Positions 52,875 to 61,928 of a stretch of DNA of 64,000 bases are shown here, one piece after another (position 1 is the stretch's first letter; each line of letters opens with the position of its first letter). This DNA is from Prosthecobacter sp. (GTDB taxonomy: Bacteria > Verrucomicrobiota > Verrucomicrobiia > Verrucomicrobiales > Verrucomicrobiaceae): NCBI GenBank assembly GCA_019186985.1, contig JABARQ010000001.1:99850-163849 (forward strand), given 5' to 3'. Made by a program: the position numbers and the translations under genes. The notes under the pieces were generated by a model, which did not search any database, was not told where the DNA came from, and saw nothing but the letters and a program-made list of their open reading frames with translations.

Positions 52875-54554
52875 ATGAGAAAATCACTTCCGATAATCAG
52901 CTGTTTTGTTTTAGGTGCCTTTGGTGAAGCCCCGGCCCAGTTTGGGGTTTCACCCGGTCAGGATGGGGGTTTCATGCGGGAGATGCACGGGCGGCATCAG
53001 GGAGGTGATGCTGAGGATCCGTTGGGTGAAGACCGGGTGCTGATGGAACAAATGCAGGCGATGGGCGCCCCTCATTATCTGAACAACAGCCTTTTCAGCT
53101 CCGTTCGCCGTCAGGGGGATCTGACGGGCTTTCAAGGTCTCTTCTCACCGGGACATGGCGGGCTGAGCCCCTGGTCGGGCACGGTGGTGCGTCCCGGTGA
53201 TGTCGGGGAGAGCGGCTACGCTGCATCCCTGGACCAGGCGTTTGAGTGGAACCGGATGGCGGGCAATGACTTCTATCTCTCGACGACATCGTTGTCCGTC
53301 GCCGCAGCCACGGGTGACATCCACGGCAATGGCAGGCTTGCGCTGAATGCCGCAGGCGGGGTCTCACTGACCGAGGATGACGACCTTTTGCTGTCGTCTG
53401 CCGACGGTCATGCCGCCTGGTTTCTGCTTCCTGGCAGCAGCCTGACCTACGATGTGCAACGCGGCCCTTGGAGCCTGACCCTCTATGATCGTCTTTCCGC
53501 GCGCCCTGGCAGTATTCTGAGCGTTAACACGTTTTTTCAAACGGCCCTGCAAAACGACCTGGGCTTGGTGCTGAGCCGGGAGATCACCTCGTCTGTGACC
53601 GCCGCCTTCAACTACAACTGGGCCAGCTCCCAGCCTTATGGAAACAAGTTCAGGAGCGGGTATGGATTGCAAAGCTATTCGGAACGTGACCTGCATTCCA
53701 TTCTGCTGTCCTTGTCCTGGCAGGCTTCATCCAGGCTGTTGCTGGGGCTGGAAGGCGGCCGTTCCTGGAATGATCAGGAGAGCGAGTTCTACGCGGACGG
53801 CAGGCTATGGCACGCCGGGGGTTTTGCCGAGGCCCGGCTTCCCTGGCGGCATCAGCTTCGTCTGACGGCAGGTGTGCAGGGCATGAGCTTTGAGGAGCCG
53901 CCTCCACAGTTTATCTTCCTGTCGCCTCCACTTGTTGATCCAACCCCAGCTTTTATTACCAACAACACAGGTGACGGGAACGACCTCTCCACCTCGCCCG
54001 CCTACAGCCTGACGCTTCGTGGCAGGCTCACGGAGCGTCTTGTCCATGAGCTTTCCGCTGGCTATGAGGCAAGTCTGGCGCAGCTCACGAATTATGTTCA
54101 GAGTCATTATGTCAATGAAAGCGTCCAGGCAGACCTATGGCGTGGCGCCACTCTTGGCCTGGGTGGATTTTATGAATGGGCCGAGAGTTCCGGATACTCG
54201 GGGGGCTCGTACGCTTTCTTTGCCAACCAGGTCAGCCGTTATGGCGGCATGGCCAGGTTTCAGCAAAACCTGGGTGACGTGACCGTTGCCGTGGGCTGGG
54301 GCTACGCGAAGTCGCTGACATCTTCAGATTCGCGATATCTGCCTCGTGGCGGGTATTCCGCAGACGATGTCCGTGGCTGGCTTCCCTATGGCGACCAGGA
54401 GCAGCAGGTCGTTTCAGCCTCGCTTTCCTGGCGGTGCCATCCGCGCTCCACAGTGCGTCTTGCCTGGGAATATTTGAACTCCAGGCTCAGGGACGTTCCT
54501 GGGTGGCAGGCCAGCCAGAGCCGGGTGCAGCTGGGGATGCGGTTTACCTTTTGA
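52875..54554 (+). CDS. outer-membrane beta-barrel protein, unknown substrate
   Basis: A 559-residue protein with a signal peptide (KSLPIISCFVLGAFGEAPAQ), a Gly/His/Met-rich segment of about 90 residues, then a chain of amphipathic strands rich in Tyr/Trp, ending RVQLGMRFTF, with the terminal phenylalanine typical of outer-membrane barrels. The ATG at 52875 precedes the signal peptide; the one at 52860 adds five residues. The family is not recognised. It stands alone on the plus strand after the divergent cytochrome gene and before the glycosyltransferase cluster. Confidence 0.75.
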   Translation: MRKSLPIISCFVLGAFGEAPAQFGVSPGQDGGFMREMHGRHQGGDAEDPLGEDRVLMEQMQAMGAPHYLNNSLFSSVRRQGDLTGFQGLFSPGHGGLSPWSGTVVRPGDVGESGYAASLDQAFEWNRMAGNDFYLSTTSLSVAAATGDIHGNGRLALNAAGGVSLTEDDDLLLSSADGHAAWFLLPGSSLTYDVQRGPWSLTLYDRLSARPGSILSVNTFFQTALQNDLGLVLSREITSSVTAAFNYNWASSQPYGNKFRSGYGLQSYSERDLHSILLSLSWQASSRLLLGLEGGRSWNDQESEFYADGRLWHAGGFAEARLPWRHQLRLTAGVQGMSFEEPPPQFIFLSPPLVDPTPAFITNNTGDGNDLSTSPAYSLTLRGRLTERLVHELSAGYEASLAQLTNYVQSHYVNESVQADLWRGATLGLGGFYEWAESSGYSGGSYAFFANQVSRYGGMARFQQNLGDVTVAVGWGYAKSLTSSDSRYLPRGGYSADDVRGWLPYGDQEQQVVSASLSWRCHPRSTVRLAWEYLNSRLRDVPGWQASQSRVQLGMRFTF

Positions 54555-54802
54555 GGCTTGCGTGCCTTCGAATAAATAGCCGGGCCTATTGTGCAAGTGT
54601 GCCAGGCCCCTGGTCTGCGGCGATTCATGCTGGAGAGGCTCTTGCAATGATGCGCCTCAGGGGATTGAACCATGCACGCGCATGCTTGTAGACCATGCCG
54701 GGCTGCTGGCCTGACAATGTCTGTCGCGGCGACAGCCTTCGGGGCGTTTTTCCCGCACATTGCGGGGCTTCCAAATGAACGGTTGCTTTATCCAGGCTGG
54801 GC

Positions 54803-57112
54803 ATGACCTGTGTGCATGCAGCTTTACTGGAGTTCCAGTTGGTGAAAGGTCCGCACTCACTCAGTCGGGTGGCTTTCCTCGGTGACTATGTTCCCCGTCG
54901 GTGTGGAATCGCAAGCTTCACCCATGACCTGTGTGAAGCCGTGAGCGCCGAGGCACCCAGGCTTGACTGCTATGTGGCTGCGGTCAATGACCGCCCTGAA
55001 GGATACGACTACCCGTCACGAGTCCGGCTGGAACTCCAGGAAAAGGATGTCGACTCCTATCGCCGGGCGGCCGACTGCCTCAACTTTTCCAATGCCTCGG
55101 TGCTGAGCGTGCAGCACGAATTTGGCATTTATGGCGGGGCGGCGGGCAGTCATCTGCTGGCGCTCCTGAAGGAGGTGAGGATGCCTGTTGTCACGACACT
55201 GCACACCGTTCTCAGCGCCCCCGGCCCCGCCCAGCAGAAGGTCATGCAGGAGATCATCCGGTTCAGTGACCGCCTGGTGGTCATGGCAAGGAAGGGGGGC
55301 GATGTCCTGCGTGAAATCTACGGTGTTCCGGCTCATCAGATTGAAGTGATCCCGCATGGGATTCCTGATGTGCCGTTCTCTGACACCGCATCCTCCAAGG
55401 AGCAGTTTGGTGTTGGCGGCCGCCGTGTGCTGCTGACCTTTGGCCTGCTGGGCCCTGGCAAGGGCATTGAGCATGTGATCGAGGCTCTGCCCAGGATCAT
55501 CGAGCGTCATCCGGAGGTGGTGTACATCATCCTTGGGGCCACTCACCCCAATCTCCTGGCCCGTGAGGGGGAACGCTACCGGCTCAGCCTGGAATGGCTG
55601 GTCGAGGAGAATGGAGTGAAGGATCATGTGATTTTTGACAACCGTTACGTCTCGCCGGAGGACCTTCGTGAATTCATTGCCGCGACAGACGTTTACATCA
55701 CGCCTTACCTCAACGCGGAACAGGTTACCTCGGGCACTCTGGTGCAGGTCTTTGGCGCAGGCCGGGCAGTCGTCTCCACCCCTTACCTGCATGCCCAGGA
55801 GCTTCTGGCCGAAGGGCGTGGCATCCTCGTTCCATTTTCATCGCCTGCCGCCATCTCACAGGCCGTGCTTGAATACCTGGACCGTCCGGCGCTGCTGCAG
55901 CGTACGCAGATCTCAGCCTGGCAAATCGGGCGTGAGATGGTCTGGGCGAGGGTTGCAGGCTCATATCTGGACTGCTTCCAGCGCGCCTGCGCCGAACATC
56001 GCATGCCCGCCCGCACCGTGTATGCAGGCTGGACGGCTGGCAAGAAGCTGGAGCTGCCGCAGCCCAAGCTGGACCATCTTGATCGCATGACGGACAGCAC
56101 CGGGATCTTCCAGCATGCGCTTTATACGGTGCCTGATTTCCAGCACGGCTACTGCACGGATGACAATGCCCGTGCCTTTCTCCTGTGCTGTCTTTTATCG
56201 GACATGGGGGGCGACTCTCCTGGCATCAGCCTGGAATCACTGTCAACCACCTACCTTGCCTTCCTTGCTGCGTCATGGAACCCTGTTGTCGGACGCTTCC
56301 GGAACTTCATGTGCTTTGAGCGGAAGTGGACCGAGGCTGCGGGCAGCGAGGACAGTCATGGCCGCGCGCTATGGGCGCTTGGCACCGGAGCCGCCCACGC
56401 TGTGCCGCCCAGCCAGAGAAGCCTTTGCGCCCGGCTTTTTGAGGAGGGGCTCTCCGCTGTTGCCTCATTCACCTCCCCCCGGGCTTCGGCCTTCACGCTC
56501 CTGGGCATTCACGCCTACCTGGTGGCCCGTCCTGAAAGCAAGGCCGCCCTGGCCGCCCAGGAGGTGCTTGCCTTGGATCTTGTTCATCTTTGGAATGATT
56601 GCGCTTCACCTGAATGGCCCTGGTTTGAGGTCGGAGCCACTTATGAAAATGCGCGTTTGTGCCAGGCGCTGCTCCTCTGTGGCAGCACCACTGTTCACGC
56701 AGAGGCCAGGGAGATCGGCCTGAGGTCGCTGCGCTGGCTGGTTTCCATTCAAAAAACGCCCAATGGTTCGTTCCGGCCGATCGGCAGCAACGGCTTTTGT
56801 GTTCGTGATGGCGGGCATGCCCACTTTGACCAGCAGCCTGTCGAGGCCCAGGCCATGATCTCCGCCTGCCTTTGTGCTTGTCGTTTCACCGGGGACCCTT
56901 TTTGGTTTCGTGAAGCCCGGCGGGCCTTCGAATGGTTTCTCGGCCGCAATGACCTGGCCCTCGCCCTGCATGATCCCCTTGCTGGCGGCTGCTCCGACGG
57001 CCTGCATGCAGACCGTCTGAATGAAAACCAGGGGGCTGAATCCACCCTCGCCTACCTCATTGCACTTGCTGAAATGACCCTCGCCCAGCACCCGAACCCA
57101 ACCGGCGCATGA
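54803..57112 (+). CDS. GT4 glycosyltransferase fused to alpha/alpha-toroid domain
   Basis: A 769-residue fusion. Residues about 20-400 form a GT-B glycosyltransferase of family 4: GDYVPRRCGIASFT at the start, HGIPDVPF and LLTFGLLGPGKGIEHVIEAL in the centre, and PYLNAEQVTSGTLVQVFGAG as the donor-site motif. Residues about 420-765 are helical with DDNARAFLLCCLL and HFDQQPVEAQAMI, like alpha/alpha-barrel glycan-processing domains. The stop overlaps the GH130 start by four bases. Together the genes likely make and turn over a mannose-containing oligosaccharide or glycan (inference). The start is uncertain; GTG at 54842 would remove 13 residues. Confidence 0.85.
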   Translation: MTCVHAALLEFQLVKGPHSLSRVAFLGDYVPRRCGIASFTHDLCEAVSAEAPRLDCYVAAVNDRPEGYDYPSRVRLELQEKDVDSYRRAADCLNFSNASVLSVQHEFGIYGGAAGSHLLALLKEVRMPVVTTLHTVLSAPGPAQQKVMQEIIRFSDRLVVMARKGGDVLREIYGVPAHQIEVIPHGIPDVPFSDTASSKEQFGVGGRRVLLTFGLLGPGKGIEHVIEALPRIIERHPEVVYIILGATHPNLLAREGERYRLSLEWLVEENGVKDHVIFDNRYVSPEDLREFIAATDVYITPYLNAEQVTSGTLVQVFGAGRAVVSTPYLHAQELLAEGRGILVPFSSPAAISQAVLEYLDRPALLQRTQISAWQIGREMVWARVAGSYLDCFQRACAEHRMPARTVYAGWTAGKKLELPQPKLDHLDRMTDSTGIFQHALYTVPDFQHGYCTDDNARAFLLCCLLSDMGGDSPGISLESLSTTYLAFLAASWNPVVGRFRNFMCFERKWTEAAGSEDSHGRALWALGTGAAHAVPPSQRSLCARLFEEGLSAVASFTSPRASAFTLLGIHAYLVARPESKAALAAQEVLALDLVHLWNDCASPEWPWFEVGATYENARLCQALLLCGSTTVHAEAREIGLRSLRWLVSIQKTPNGSFRPIGSNGFCVRDGGHAHFDQQPVEAQAMISACLCACRFTGDPFWFREARRAFEWFLGRNDLALALHDPLAGGCSDGLHADRLNENQGAESTLAYLIALAEMTLAQHPNPTGA

Positions 57113-58593
57113 CCTGTCCCAAACTCCATCGTCACCAGATCCTTCTTCAGCCGGAGAGCGCCAGGGTCATCATCCGGCCCTTCATCCCCGCCAGTTCCCG
57201 CCGGCTTTCCACCATCATCGGCCGTGCGCTGGCGCTTACCGAACAGGAGGTGGAGGCCGGGCTCGCCGCCGTTCATGACGACTTCGACAGCCGCCATCTC
57301 GACATTGAGCCTGTCCTGTTCAGCCACTTTCTCAAGGTGCAGCATGAGGTCTTCACCCAGCGTCCGCTGTCACGCTCCCGCCAGCTGCTCATCGGTGCGC
57401 TTTTTTCCGGTGAATACTCCCTTGAGGCGGCCGCCCTTTTCAACCCCTCCATCATCCCCCATCCGGATCAGACAGGCCTCCCTCCTGGATTTTTGCGCTT
57501 CATCATGAGCCTCCGCGCCACGGGTGAAGGTCACATCTCCTCCATTGAGTTTCGTGAGGGCGTCATTGCTGCGGACGGGCAGATCCATCTCACGCCCGTC
57601 TCCCGCTTTGTCAGTCTCCCGGAGATCCTGCCCAACCCCAGCTACAGGAAAAAGCGGTTCGTCATCAAGCTGCACGAAATGGGCTTCGACAACGCCTGCG
57701 CCTCCTCTGTCATGGACGCCCTGGGCTCGGAGTTCATTCGTGCGGACCTGTCCGCCAGCCTGGCCCGGGTCCGCAGGGAAAGCCTTCCGCACAGTCATGA
57801 GACACGGCGCACCCTTGAATGCATCCAGTGGCTTGCGGACTCCAACTATGAACTGCGCTTCTCGGAAAGGCTGGCCCTGAGCGAGCGCATCCTCTTTCCC
57901 GTGTCGGACAACGAGAGCAACGGAATCGAGGACGCCCGCTTTGTGCGCTTCGTCGAGGATGACGGCAGCATCATCTATTATGCCACCTACACCGCCTACA
58001 GCGGACGCGCCATCCTGCCCCAGTTCATCGAGACCCAGGACTTCATCCACTTCCGTGTCCTGACTCTGAACGGCAGCGCGGTTCAGAACAAGGGCATGGC
58101 CCTCTTCCCCCGCCGCATCCAGGGACGCTACGCCATGCTCTCCCGCCAGGATGATGAAAATCTCTTTGTCATGTTCTCGGAGAATCCTCATTACTGGAGT
58201 GATCCCCACCTGATCCTCCGCCCGGCCGAGGCCTGGGAGTCCGTCAAGATCGGCAACTGCGGCTCGCCCATCGAGACGGATGCGGGCTGGCTGGTCATCA
58301 CCCATGGTGTCGGTCCCATGCGCCGTTACTGCATCGGAGCCGTCCTTCTTGATCTTGAGGACCCCACCCGTGTCATCGGCCGCCTCCGCCAGCCTCTTCT
58401 CTGCCCCGAGGGCGTTGAACGTGAAGGCTATGTGCCCAACGTTGTTTACAGCTGCGGCTCACTTGTGCACGGCGGCCAGCTTATCCTGCCCTACGCCATG
58501 AGCGACAAGGCCACTGCCTTTGTTTCCGTTGACCTGCCTGGGCTTCTTGACGCACTCCGTGAGAAGGAATCGGGTAATCACCTGCCTGCTTAG
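57109..58593 (+). CDS. GH130 family glycoside phosphorylase/hydrolase-like protein
   Basis: A 494-residue five-bladed propeller protein of GH130. Typical segments are NGIEDARFVRF, RPLSRSRQLLIGALFSG and NCGSPIETDAGWLVITHGVGPMRRY. Classical GH130 members phosphorolyse beta-mannosides; some are hydrolases. Translational coupling to the GT4 fusion (ATGA) and closeness to the Zn-peptidase suggest all three act on one glycan or glycoconjugate. The N-terminal 90-residue helical extension (FSHFLKVQHEVF) is longer than in the short phosphorylases. The reaction and substrate cannot be read from sequence alone. Confidence 0.87.
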   Translation: MTCPKLHRHQILLQPESARVIIRPFIPASSRRLSTIIGRALALTEQEVEAGLAAVHDDFDSRHLDIEPVLFSHFLKVQHEVFTQRPLSRSRQLLIGALFSGEYSLEAAALFNPSIIPHPDQTGLPPGFLRFIMSLRATGEGHISSIEFREGVIAADGQIHLTPVSRFVSLPEILPNPSYRKKRFVIKLHEMGFDNACASSVMDALGSEFIRADLSASLARVRRESLPHSHETRRTLECIQWLADSNYELRFSERLALSERILFPVSDNESNGIEDARFVRFVEDDGSIIYYATYTAYSGRAILPQFIETQDFIHFRVLTLNGSAVQNKGMALFPRRIQGRYAMLSRQDDENLFVMFSENPHYWSDPHLILRPAEAWESVKIGNCGSPIETDAGWLVITHGVGPMRRYCIGAVLLDLEDPTRVIGRLRQPLLCPEGVEREGYVPNVVYSCGSLVHGGQLILPYAMSDKATAFVSVDLPGLLDALREKESGNHLPA

Positions 58594-58594
58594 C

Positions 58595-59638
58595 ATGAAA
58601 CAGTTCCACTGCACCTGCGGCAACCTGCTCTTTTTCGACAGCGTCACCTGCCTGCGATGCGGCCAGAATGTCGGCTACGACGCCGTCGCCGACCTCATGC
58701 GTCCTATCTCCCAGGGGTTCCGGCTTTGTGCAAACGGCGTCGGTCATGGTGTGTGCAACTGGCTTCTTCCCGCTTCCTCGCGTACGGAACTCTGCGCCTC
58801 CTGCCGTCTGAACCGCACCATTCCGGACCTCGGCCACCCGCCAAACCTTGGTTACTGGAGCATTACGGAAGCTGCCAAACGGCGCCATCTCCGCACGCTT
58901 CTCTGCCTGCGCATCCCTCTTCCCACCCTCGCTGAAGATCCCCAGAACGGCCTTGCCTATGACATCGTCAGCACCAGCCGCGATCCTGCGCTGACCACAG
59001 GCTATCTTCGTGGGGTCATCACCCTCAGCCTGGAGGAGGCCGACGACACCTGGCGTCAGATCAACCGTCAGCTGCTGGGCGAGGCCAGCCGAACTCTGCT
59101 GGGACATTTCCGCCACGAAAGCGGTCATCACATCTGGGAGCGGGTTTTCCCCCGGCTGGACTGGGCTCATCCGCTCCGCCAGGCCTTCTTCGAAGTCTTT
59201 GGTGACCACACCATCGACTACGCCTCCGCCCTTCAGCGTCATTATCGTCAGGGGGCTCCACAAGGCTGGCAGCAGAACTACATCTCCGCCTATGCATCAT
59301 CCCATCCCTGGGAGGACTGGGCGGAGACCTGGGCTCATTACCTGCAGATTTTCGACAGCTTCGAAACTTGTCAGAACCTTGGCATTCGCGGTGGAAGCCT
59401 TGACCTCCCCCTGGTCATCCTGCCCCTCGAATCCTGCGCCCTGCCGCAGAATCTCGCCAGCAGCCAGGAGGCGGATGTCAGCTTTCACGCATGGCTCCAG
59501 CGCTGGATCTGCCTTGCAACCATGCTTAATGAGGTCACCCGCAGCTTTGGCTCTCCCTTCCTTTACCCTTACATCATTTCGCCCGTCATTGCAGGGAAGC
59601 TCCGCCTTGCCCACCATGTCGCCCATCTCTGGGAGTGA
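58595..59638 (+). CDS. zinc-ribbon metallopeptidase (DUF2248-type)
   Basis: A 347-residue protein. N-terminal cysteine knuckles (FHCTCGN, CLRCGQ, then CANG and CASCRLN) form zinc ribbons. The HExxH catalytic site appears in LGHFRHESGHHIWERV, followed by FGDHTIDYASAL and WAETWAHYLQIFDS with a probable third ligand. This matches the PF10005 'zinc-ribbon and putative zinc-binding metallopeptidase' family, whose substrate is unknown. It starts one base after the GH130 stop, hence is probably in the same operon. The ATG at 58595 begins just before the first zinc knuckle. Confidence 0.9.
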   Translation: MKQFHCTCGNLLFFDSVTCLRCGQNVGYDAVADLMRPISQGFRLCANGVGHGVCNWLLPASSRTELCASCRLNRTIPDLGHPPNLGYWSITEAAKRRHLRTLLCLRIPLPTLAEDPQNGLAYDIVSTSRDPALTTGYLRGVITLSLEEADDTWRQINRQLLGEASRTLLGHFRHESGHHIWERVFPRLDWAHPLRQAFFEVFGDHTIDYASALQRHYRQGAPQGWQQNYISAYASSHPWEDWAETWAHYLQIFDSFETCQNLGIRGGSLDLPLVILPLESCALPQNLASSQEADVSFHAWLQRWICLATMLNEVTRSFGSPFLYPYIISPVIAGKLRLAHHVAHLWE

Positions 59639-59727
59639 TGCGGCTGAGAATTGCAGAATGGTGAGATTGCGGCGCTCGTTCACTGCATCCGGCATGCTGC
59701 TCTGGACGACGCGATGGCAGCAGCCAT

Positions 59728-59757
59728 AAAAAAGCCGGGCCTTTTGCAAGGCCCGGC
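59728..59757 (-). terminator. Rho-independent terminator of the AraC gene
   Basis: Read on the minus strand, a perfect 10-bp stem (GCCGGGCCTT pairing with AAGGCCCGGC, 4-base loop) is followed directly by a run of six T. It lies 22 bp beyond the AraC stop codon, in the correct orientation. Confidence 0.9.
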
Positions 59758-59779
59758 AGTCCTGAACGGCTGCCTGAGA

Positions 59780-60598
59780 TCAGGCGGCCATGGCATTGCC
59801 GCGCTCATCCTTCATGCGGCCGCGGTATTCGGTGGGCGATTCGCTGGCGATGCGGCGGAAGCTGCGGTTGAAGTGGGAGAGCGACTGGAAGCCGACGTCG
59901 TAGGCGACTTCGGTGATGCGGGCGTCGGGCTTCATCAGCATGCGCTTGGCCTTCTCGACGCGGGCGCGGTTCACAAAGTCGGTGAAGGTGAGGCCGGTGG
60001 CGCGCTTGAAGATCTTGCAGAAGTGGAAGGGGCTGACGTTCACCGCCTTGGCGACCTGTTCCAGAGTCATCGGCTCGGCCAGGTGGGCGTGGATGTAGAT
60101 CTTGGCGTTCTTGACGGCCTGGGGTTCGTGGGAGGTCTGGGCGAAGAGCATCCGGTGGGCGCACTCACCGAGCTGGACGGAGAAAGAGCGGAGGATGGCG
60201 ATGGCGGCCTGATATCGCTCCGGGGCCATGACAGGGGTCTGTTCGAAGTGAACGCGGGCGGCGTGGATTTCAGCGGCGGTGCGGTCGTCGTCGAGCAGGG
60301 AGGAGGCCAGGGGGGCGAAGGATTCGGCCGTGGCGGCCTCGAGGCGGACGCCGCCGGTTTCGAGAAGGGCGACCGGAGTCTTGCCGACGCGGACGGGAAC
60401 CAGGGTGTTGACGACGCCGGCCACGCCTTTGCGGGTGACGACTTCCTCCACAAACTCCTCGTCTTCCTGGGCACGCAGGCTGAGGGGCAGTCCGGTCAGG
60501 GTGTGGAAGGCGGACTGGTAGCCGCGGAAGAGGTCGCTCTCGGCGAGGGTTTCAATGAAGCGCTGCTGGCCGTTGTGCTTGGAGAGTGTGGTTTGCAT
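59780..60598 (-). CDS. AraC family regulator with PocR-like sensory domain
   Basis: A 272-residue transcription factor. The N-terminal 160 residues resemble a PocR-type sensory domain (LFRGYQSAFHTLTGLPL, ending ECAHRMLFAQT), and the C-terminal 100 residues are a double helix-turn-helix of the AraC/XylS type (LEQVAKAVNVSPFHFCKIFKRATG...VAYDVGFQSLSHFNRSFRR). The target genes are unknown. A strong terminator follows at 59728-59757 and a 10-1-10 palindrome lies about 106 bp upstream of its start. rsfS precedes it on the same strand. Confidence 0.9.
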   Translation of the reverse strand: MQTTLSKHNGQQRFIETLAESDLFRGYQSAFHTLTGLPLSLRAQEDEEFVEEVVTRKGVAGVVNTLVPVRVGKTPVALLETGGVRLEAATAESFAPLASSLLDDDRTAAEIHAARVHFEQTPVMAPERYQAAIAILRSFSVQLGECAHRMLFAQTSHEPQAVKNAKIYIHAHLAEPMTLEQVAKAVNVSPFHFCKIFKRATGLTFTDFVNRARVEKAKRMLMKPDARITEVAYDVGFQSLSHFNRSFRRIASESPTEYRGRMKDERGNAMAA

Positions 60599-60703
60599 GG
60601 CGTGTGTTGTTCTTGGGTTGACACACGGATGCTAGGCGCTGTGCGTGGATTGCTCTATTCGTGGCGACCACGGCGCAATTCATGATGAATGACCGCAACG
60701 GGC

Positions 60704-60724
60704 GCATAGTGGAATCCACTATGC
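60704..60724. promoter_or_regulatory. perfect 10-1-10 palindrome upstream of AraC gene
   Basis: GCATAGTGGA-A-TCCACTATGC lies in the 141-bp gap between the rsfS stop and the AraC start. No T-run follows on either strand, so an operator for a dimeric regulator is more likely than a terminator, though a transcript hairpin at the rsfS end is possible. Confidence 0.5.
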
Positions 60725-60739
60725 TGATCTTGCGGGAAC

Positions 60740-61216
60740 TCACGCTTTCCTGCGCGGTGCGGCCTTTTTCGCGGTTTTTTTGGCAGGGGTCTTCTTGGCG
60801 GCCGACTTTTTCACGGTGGCCTTCTTGGCTGCGGTTTTTTTGGCAGGGCTCTTTTTCACCACCGGCTTCTCTTCATGCCAGGGCAATTCCGGCGCATCAC
60901 CCCACAGTTCCTGGAGGGCGTAGTATTCGCGCTTTTCCGGCGACTGGATGTGCACCAGGACGTTGGGGAAGTTGATGATCAGCCACTGGCTTTCATAGGA
61001 GCCGTCGACGAAGAGGGGTTTCAGCCCGTGTTCCTCGCGCATCTGCTCGACGATTTCATCGCGAACGGCACGCAGCTGGGGAGAGGAACTGGCGGTGACG
61101 ATGACAAAGAAGTCCGTCACCGGAGACAGGCCGCGCAGGTCAAGCAGCACGATGTCTTCGGCTTTTTTGTCATCGGCATACTTGGCGCAGAGGCGTGCGG
61201 TTTCGAGGGCTTCCAT
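60740..61216 (-). CDS. rsfS: ribosomal silencing factor RsfS (Iojap), with histone-like tail
   Basis: A 158-residue protein. Residues 1-115 are the RsfS/Iojap domain (LLDLRGLSPVTDFFVIVTASS, VDGSYESQWLIINF, REYYALQELWGDAP), which binds ribosomal protein uL14 and blocks subunit joining in stationary phase. Residues about 118-158 form an unusual lysine/alanine-rich tail of repeated KKSPAKKTAAKK-like units, resembling bacterial histone H1-like proteins. Standard RsfS proteins end near residue 115. The tail would add nucleic-acid binding (inference). Confidence 0.93.
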   Translation of the reverse strand: MEALETARLCAKYADDKKAEDIVLLDLRGLSPVTDFFVIVTASSSPQLRAVRDEIVEQMREEHGLKPLFVDGSYESQWLIINFPNVLVHIQSPEKREYYALQELWGDAPELPWHEEKPVVKKSPAKKTAAKKATVKKSAAKKTPAKKTAKKAAPRRKA

Positions 61217-61378
61217 GGGTGGGGTGCTGGCTGTAGGACTTCAAAGCCCACTTTGCCCCCCCATGCAAGCCTGTATCCAGGAAGGAAGGCGGCGTGTGCC
61301 GGGAGGGAAAGCGGTTGCCTGGGTAGGGGGCAGGTGCTAGCACAACGGCCCTGATTTCCTGCTTTCAGCCAACCCACC

Positions 61379-61873
61379 ATGACCGCCCAACAACTTTTCG
61401 ATGCCGTCGGCCCGGAACTTCGTTCCCAGATCCTTGGATACATTCAGACGGATGAGCGCCCGGCCTACCGGGCGATGGTCCAGTCCCTCGCAGGCGCCCG
61501 GAAGCTTCGCCCACAGTTTGTGCTCGAAAAGTCCCGTGCTCAGCAGCAGGAGTGGCTGGAGGCGCAGCTTCGTCTCAAGACCAACGGCCCCGTGGTTGAG
61601 CAGCTTGTGCAGATCTGGCTGCTCAAGTCCCAGAGCCAGATGCTCATCACTTTCCTGGATGTCCTGGGCATTGAGCACGATGACAAGGGGCAGGTGGAAA
61701 ACCTCCCGGAGGAGATCACCGAGGACAAGGCTGCGGCAGGCGTTCAGGCGCTTCTGGCGGCTTTCCCTGCCAGACAGGCTGCTCTTTACCTGCACATGTT
61801 CCAGCTCCAGCGCCCAGGCGGATGGGAAGGGCTGGCCAAGGCCATTGCCGCCTCGGATGCCTTGAAACTGTGA
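61379..61873 (+). CDS. conserved-looking helical protein, unknown function
   Basis: A 164-residue, mostly helical, acidic protein with no signal peptide. It contains LEKSRAQQQEWLEAQLRLK and QIWLLKSQSQMLITFLDVLGIEHD, which look like a helical bundle, and ends with a short basic tail. No family is recognised. It is divergent from rsfS and converges with the AhbA/B-like gene. Codon pattern and clean start at 61379 support a real gene. Confidence 0.65.
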   Translation: MTAQQLFDAVGPELRSQILGYIQTDERPAYRAMVQSLAGARKLRPQFVLEKSRAQQQEWLEAQLRLKTNGPVVEQLVQIWLLKSQSQMLITFLDVLGIEHDDKGQVENLPEEITEDKAAAGVQALLAAFPARQAALYLHMFQLQRPGGWEGLAKAIAASDALKL

Positions 61874-61881
61874 TGTTGTTG

Positions 61882-61910
61882 TTCCCTGCCGGCAAGGTGC
61901 AGGCAGGGAA
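61882..61910. terminator. possible bidirectional hairpin between convergent genes
   Basis: TTCCCTGCC and GGCAGGGAA form a perfect 9-bp stem with an 11-base loop, 8 bp after the stop of the hypothetical gene and 18 bp before the convergent stop at 61929. No T-run is present, so this is a tentative mRNA end. Confidence 0.45.
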
Positions 61911-61928
61911 ATGGCTGGAGCCCTGGTC

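Noticed and set aside
54721..54766. hairpins before the glycosyltransferase gene as terminator of the barrel gene
   Set aside because: Stems CTGTC-N5-GACAG and CCCGCA-N3-TGCGGG exist, but the T-run lies upstream rather than downstream, so no terminator is called.
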